From Planctomycetota bacterium (GTDB lineage: Bacteria > Planctomycetota > Planctomycetia > Gemmatales > Gemmataceae), in contig VGZI01000055.1 of the NCBI GenBank assembly GCA_016872605.1, positions 1 to 32,778 of the forward strand: a stretch of 32,778 nucleotides of DNA, written 5' to 3'. The notes beneath the pieces were generated by a model that was given only the letters and a program-made list of their open reading frames with translations, had not been told where the DNA came from and searched no databases. Shown here in pieces: positions 29,581 to 32,778 of this stretch. Position 1 is the first letter of the stretch. Each line of letters opens with the position of its first letter. Both the position numbers and the translations under genes were made by a program.

Positions 29581-30731
29581 TGGCCAAGAAGAAAAAACGC
29601 GTCGAGCTGAAAAAGAATCGCTCCAAGCCCGCGCGCGACAAAGGCTGGACGCGAGGCTTTCAGCAGCACGGGTTTGCCGACGAAGCCACGGTGTCGACCG
29701 AGCGCGTCCGGGCCAAGGGGGACCTGTCGCGCAAGCGCACTATCGAAACCGACGACGATGCATCGATGCCTTCCGCCGACATGGCCAAGTGCATTCAGGG
29801 CCGAGTCGTATCCGTCCATGGCATCGACAACTTCGTGGAAACCGAGGATGGCCGACGCTTCCGCTGCAAGATTCGCCAGGTCCTGAAGAACCTTTCCACC
29901 GATGAGCGCAACATCGTCGCCACCGGCGATCGCGTCTGCATCCTCCCGCTCGACCACTCATCACTCACCACTCACCACTCACTACTCACCAAAGATGGCG
30001 TCATCGAACGCGTCGAGCCTCGCCATGGCATCCTCACGCGCGCGTCGAAGGGGCGCGAGCAGGTCCTCGTGGCGAACGTCGATCAGGTCGTCGTCGTCGT
30101 GGCGCTCAAAGAGCCCGACCTCAAGCTGCACCTGATCGATCGCTATCTTGCCAGCGCCATGCAAGGCGGCATCGCGCCAATCATCTGCCTGAACAAAGCC
30201 GATCTCGTCGAGCCCGTCGAGATTCAGCCGATCGTCGGCTACTATTCTCAGCTCGGCATTCCGACGCTGCTCACCAGCGCCCGCACCGGTCTCGGCGTCG
30301 AACGCTTGCAGCGCATGTTGAAGGGTCGCCAGAGCGTCATCTCGGGGCAATCCGGCGTCGGCAAATCGTCGCTGCTCAATGCGATCCAGCCAGAACTCGG
30401 CCTGCGCGTGCGCGAGGTCAGCGATGTGAATCAGAAAGGCAAACACACCACGACGACAGCGGAGTTGATTCGCCTCGACTTCGGCGGATGGGTCGTCGAT
30501 ACGCCGGGGATTCGTCAGTTCGAACTGTGGGATATGTTGCCTGAAGAGGCAGAAGGGTTCTTCGTGGAATTTCGGCCGTACGTAGCTCTCTGCGCGTTTC
30601 CCGACTGCACGCACACGCACGAGGAACGCTGCGCGGTCAAGAATGCCGTCGCTCTGCGCTACCTGAGCGAGCAGCGCTATTTCAGCTACCTGGGCATGTT
30701 TACGCAAGACGGCGCCCAAGCCCCAGGATGA
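29580..30731 (+). CDS. rsgA: ribosome small subunit-dependent GTPase RsgA
   Basis: 383 residues with the circularly permuted GTPase order: G4 NKAD at 205-208, then G1 GQSGVGKSS at 256-264, G3 DTPGIRQFE, and a C-terminal zinc site CAFPDCTHTHEERCAV. An OB-fold precedes (GRVVSVHGIDNFVETEDGRRFRC, ATGDRVCILPL). An N-terminal Lys/Arg-rich extension of about 70 residues is typical of planctomycete and some other RsgA proteins. It checks late 30S maturation by GTP hydrolysis. Two oddities: a heptamer repeat (29955-29989) inserts HSSLTTHHSLLT between OB-fold and linker, and the last residues and TGA stop lie within a family-A REP palindrome. The start overlaps the previous stop by one base. Confidence 0.92.
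   Translation: MAKKKKRVELKKNRSKPARDKGWTRGFQQHGFADEATVSTERVRAKGDLSRKRTIETDDDASMPSADMAKCIQGRVVSVHGIDNFVETEDGRRFRCKIRQVLKNLSTDERNIVATGDRVCILPLDHSSLTTHHSLLTKDGVIERVEPRHGILTRASKGREQVLVANVDQVVVVVALKEPDLKLHLIDRYLASAMQGGIAPIICLNKADLVEPVEIQPIVGYYSQLGIPTLLTSARTGLGVERLQRMLKGRQSVISGQSGVGKSSLLNAIQPELGLRVREVSDVNQKGKHTTTTAELIRLDFGGWVVDTPGIRQFELWDMLPEEAEGFFVEFRPYVALCAFPDCTHTHEERCAVKNAVALRYLSEQRYFSYLGMFTQDGAQAPG
29955..29989 (+). repeat. five tandem heptamers inside rsgA
   Basis: CACTCAT, CACTCAC, CACTCAC, CACTCAC, TACTCAC run without a gap for 35 nt within the rsgA reading frame, encoding part of DHSSLTTHHSLLTK. The reading frame stays open through it and conserved RsgA sequence resumes right after (KDGVIERVEPRHGILTR). 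Confidence 0.8.
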
Positions 30732-30749
30732 GCGCACCGATTCCTGGGG
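30721..30749. repeat. REP family A, copy 4, at the end of rsgA
   Basis: An 8-bp perfect stem CCCCAGGA/TCCTGGGG with loop core TGAGCGCACCGA, one base different from the other copies. The rsgA TGA stop is the first three bases of that core. It separates rsgA from the converging lipoprotein gene, whose stop codon is 2 nt away. Confidence 0.75.
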
Positions 30750-30750
30750 A

Positions 30751-30927
30751 TCATTTCCTCAACAGCTCCGGTTCCGCGCTTTGCGATGAATTGACGTTCA
30801 CCGGCGCCACGCCGCAGCCATTCGATGGCGCCATCCACCCGTGCGGCTCGCCATAGTAGTCATGATCCATCAGCACGCACCCGCCGCACGACGCGAGCAA
30901 CACCAGGACAAATAGCCAGCGAAACAT
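30751..30927 (-). CDS. tiny lipoprotein of unknown function
   Basis: 58 residues. The signal region MFRWLFVLVLLASCGGC contains the lipobox LAS-C, so the mature N-terminus is probably the lipid-modified Cys14. The remaining 45 residues are hydrophilic (DHDYYGEPHGWMAPSNGCG) and lack a recognisable domain. AAGGAGG lies before the ATG at 30927. It is similar in style to the small planctomycete lipoproteins left unnamed in genomes, and it converges on rsgA at a REP hairpin. Confidence 0.6.
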   Translation of the reverse strand: MFRWLFVLVLLASCGGCVLMDHDYYGEPHGWMAPSNGCGVAPVNVNSSQSAEPELLRK

Positions 30928-31025
30928 AGCGTGATCCTCCTTGGTCGCCAACCCTGATACGTAGTTCGAGACTCCGTGTCAATTGCAAGTGTTTGGCAAC
31001 TTGGGAGGACGAGGCAACGCATTCG

Positions 31026-31886
31026 CTACTTCTTCTTCGGCAACACGACCGGCGTACTGGGGTCGTTGCCCCATTCGGACCAGCTGCGGTAGTAGTTGGA
31101 CACGCCGTCCGAGCCCATCATTTCCAGGGCGAACGCCATCACGGCGGCTCGGCCTCCCGATTGGCAGTGCGTGACGCTTTTCTTCTTCAGGTCGATGCCG
31201 GCGTCCTTGAAGAGCTTGGTCAATTCCCCGGCCGACTTGAATCGCTTCGTCTTCGGATCGATGGCGTCGGTCCATTCGAGGTGGATGGCGCCCGGGATGG
31301 CGCCGCCGCGCTTGGCGAGCTTGGTTTCGCCGCAGTACTCCTTTTCGGATCGCGTATCGATAATTTGCACGCCGGTGCGGTTATTGAGAATATCGAGCAC
31401 CGATGCCTTGTCGGCCAGCCGAGCTTGCGCGGGGGACGCAATCGCAAAGGTCTGCGGTTGGATGACGCCGACCTTCGTCGTCGCCGCCACGTCGGCCTGC
31501 ATTAAGCCATGCCAGCCGGCGTGAACGATGCGCACCTTGGTGTGATTGAAGTAACGCATGACCCACCAGACGCGGGCGGCGTCCTTGGTCGAGCCGTCGT
31601 CGTAGATCGCGACTTCCGTTTGATTATCGATGCCGAGATCGCCGATGATCTTGCTCCACGCCTTGAGGTCTTGGTGCTTGGCGAACGTCTTGGCCCAGGC
31701 GTCGTGATCGACCCAGACGGCCCAGCGCAGGTGGCCCTTCTCGAACTGAGTCTGCGGGCGGACATCGAGAACGCGATACTTGGCCACATTCGCGATCAGA
31801 TCCTTCGGCTCGATCAATAGCTCGGCCCGTGGATACGGCGTGGATTGCTGAACGAAGGCAAGAGCAAGTAGGAACGAAAGCGACAT
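31026..31886 (-). CDS. secreted tandem-rhodanese sulfurtransferase (3-mercaptopyruvate/thiosulfate type)
   Basis: 286 residues with a short hydrophobic leader (MSLSFLLALAFVQQ), suggesting export. The first rhodanese domain (VLDVRPQTQFEKGHLRWAVWVD, VAIYDDGSTKDAARVWW) has Asp where the catalytic Cys would be, as usual for the structural N-terminal domain. The second (IIDTRSEKEYCG, GAIPGAIHLEW, VTHCQSGGRAA) carries active Cys241 in the loop CQSGGRA. The six-residue active loop supports sulfur transfer to thiols or cyanide; the exact donor is not predictable. The start codon has a GGAGG-like site (TTGGGAGGATTCGC). It lies beside the interrupted CoA-disulfide reductase/rhodanese gene, so a sulfur theme in this corner is plausible. 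Confidence 0.8.
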   Translation of the reverse strand: MSLSFLLALAFVQQSTPYPRAELLIEPKDLIANVAKYRVLDVRPQTQFEKGHLRWAVWVDHDAWAKTFAKHQDLKAWSKIIGDLGIDNQTEVAIYDDGSTKDAARVWWVMRYFNHTKVRIVHAGWHGLMQADVAATTKVGVIQPQTFAIASPAQARLADKASVLDILNNRTGVQIIDTRSEKEYCGETKLAKRGGAIPGAIHLEWTDAIDPKTKRFKSAGELTKLFKDAGIDLKKKSVTHCQSGGRAAVMAFALEMMGSDGVSNYYRSWSEWGNDPSTPVVLPKKK

Positions 31887-31914
31887 GCGAATCCTCCCAA
31901 CGAAGAAAATCTAA

Positions 31915-32032
31915 ACCACAGAGGCACAGAGAAAATGCAGGATAGGTCCAACAACCCATGTCCGCTCATTCTTTGTCGAGGCGAAGGCACAGTTTATCAT
32001 CTTCAGTGACTTTCTCTGTGAGACTCTGTGGT
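31915..32032. repeat. inverted repeat ACCACAGAGgCACAGAGAAA
   Basis: Arms 31915-31934 and 32011-32032 pair apart from a short indel, flanking 76 nt. The sequence CCACAGAGxCACAGAGAAA is a very common dispersed repeat in several bacterial phyla. It fills the gap between the two sulfurtransferase-type genes, where no gene is seen. Confidence 0.65.
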
Positions 32033-32045
32033 GAAAAAACTCTCG

Positions 32046-32670
32046 TTAATGAGTCGGTTCGAACAGTTCATAGGTTTTGTATCCGCCGCCCAGGTTGGCG
32101 GCGCGGTAGCCGGATTGAAGCAGGATGCGCGTCGCCAGGTAGCCGCGCTGGCCGACCTGGCAGTAGACGACGATGTCGCGGTTGCGCGGCAGTTCGCTCA
32201 TCCGGCGGCGCAGGTCGTCCACGGGGATGTTGATCGCGCCCTCGATGTGCCCGCGGGCGAATTCGATGGGCGTGCGAACATCGAGCAAAAAGTACCCCAC
32301 CGCGGACGCATCGGAGTGCACGGTTTCGACGTCGATCTGCGGATGATCGCCGCGCGGAAGCCCCGTGGCGACGAAGCCGGCCATGTTGATCGGGTCTTTC
32401 GCGGAACCATATTGCGGCGAATAGGCCAGCTCCATTTCTTCGAGGTCGAACACGGTCATTCCCGCCTGAATGGCGACGGCGAGCACGTCGATGCGCTTAT
32501 CGACGCCGTCGCCGCCGACCGCTTGGGCGCCGAGGATATTGCCGTCGCTCGGATCGAAGAGCAACTTGAGCGTCAATTGTTCCGCGCCGGGATAGTAGCC
32601 GGCATGTTGATTCGGGTGAACGTAGATTTTGCGGTACGCCCGTTTGACACGCTGCAGCGTTTTCTCACTA
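32046..32670 (-). pseudogene. cdr: CoA-disulfide reductase-rhodanese fusion, 5' part separated by an insertion
   Basis: About 208 residues matching only the end of a CoADR-type protein. EKTLQRVKRAYRKIYVHPNQHAGYYPGA, LLFDPSDGNILGAQ, DGVDKRIDVLAVAIQAGMTVFDLEEMELAYSPQYGSAKDPINMAGF form the dimerisation domain, and a rhodanese domain follows (FLLDVRTPIEFARGHIEGAINIPVD, VVYCQVGQRGY with the active Cys). The FAD/NAD domains (about 330 residues) are missing. Homology starts right at the point where an IS end begins (32671). There is no ribosome binding site or proper start at the break; a TTG at 32684 lies within the IS end. The remaining part could make an isolated dimerisation-rhodanese fragment at best. 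The 5' half, if still present, lies beyond the far side of the IS outside the window. Confidence 0.75.
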
Positions 32671-32778
32671 GGGCGTGTGGACAATAGCTGGGAGAAATCG
32701 GGTGGTTAGGTTACAGCAACAGCACCGTGATCGCCGCGACTTGGACGAAGGCCAAGAAGTTGCGTGCTGTCTTTTCGT
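32671..32778 (-). mobile_element. end of an IS5-type insertion sequence
   Basis: GGGCGTGTGGACAATAGC starts exactly where cdr homology stops and looks like a terminal inverted repeat. The flank is CTA/TA (32668-32670), consistent with a TA-type target duplication. Inside, a transposase C-terminus reads toward this end and stops 40 nt before it. Only one end lies within the window, so the length and the partner repeat cannot be confirmed. Confidence 0.65.
32711..32778 (-). CDS. transposase C-terminus (IS5 family), partial
   Basis: 21 residues (EKTARNFLAFVQVAAITVLLL) to a TAA at 32713-32711. The motif 'ARNFLAFVQ.A.i.vLL' is the closing helix of IS5/DDE_Tnp_1 transposases, where 'aRNFlalvqLAcalIwL' is standard. 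The gene enters from beyond the window edge on the minus strand. Residues are too few for subgroup assignment. Confidence 0.6.
   Translation of the reverse strand, partial: EKTARNFLAFVQVAAITVLLL

Noticed and set aside
2989..30749. Dispersed palindromes as a CRISPR array
   Set aside because: The units are scattered singly or in pairs over 28 kb, with no regular spacers and no cas genes.

Overview
The window reads as a chromosomal segment of a GC-rich planctomycete, probably a Gemmatales/Pirellulales-type organism. The best pointers are an adjacent DUF1549/DUF1553-DUF1501 gene pair, a VIT-vWA protein with a long Gly-rich linker, a secreted HExxH peptidase with a repeat-type N-terminus, a Tyr/Cys/Pro-rich secreted protein, and many dispersed short palindromic repeats between genes. 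These are family-level inferences; no 16S gene is present.

Layout. 1-300: a truncated redoxin on the minus strand, followed in the same frame by a stretch resembling the C-terminal region of an ECF sigma factor, i.e. a decayed junction. 530-2977: VIT-vWA protein, then a strong intrinsic terminator. 3225-5818: an alpha-oxoamine synthase (+) converging across a 247-nt nested foldback on an acyl carrier protein gene that follows a secreted DUF6134-like gene (both -). 6090-10774: four plus-strand genes that together match the Wbp pathway from UDP-GlcNAc to UDP-2,3-diacetamido-uronic acid, in the order D-B-E-A. 10927-12920: a translationally coupled pair made of a short, active-site-Cys-less ketoacyl-synthase-like protein and a complete KAS II-like enzyme, resembling a chain-length-factor/KS pair. 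12980-16913 (-): a J-domain-like tail-anchored protein, a UxaA/GarD-type dehydratase and a secreted BNR/sialidase-like protein. 17186-21062: FkbM methyltransferase, two small secreted proteins (one with tandem Cys-rich metal-site domains), and the HExxH peptidase. 21092-22991 (-): housekeeping operon rpsP-trmD-rplS-yraN without rimM. 23254-25337: two secreted proteins converging on a 14-bp hairpin. 25782-28966: DUF1549/DUF1553 and DUF1501 pair. 29116-30927: a small TolC-like coiled-coil protein, rsgA and a tiny lipoprotein. 31026-32778: secreted rhodanese, then the 3' part of a CoA-disulfide-reductase/rhodanese gene cut by an IS5-type insertion sequence whose end lies at the window edge.

How the genes may work together. 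The most interesting unit is 3.2-12.9 kb. A ketosynthase pair, an ACP and an alpha-oxoamine synthase could build an acyl chain and condense it with an amino acid into an amino-ketone (sphingoid-like) lipid. The interleaved sugar-nucleotide genes would supply a diacetamido-uronic acid for a glycan or glycolipid. That the two halves belong to one system is inference from proximity. The second theme is the density of palindromic repeats: at least five sequence families, two of which have become the stop codons of rsgA and trmD.
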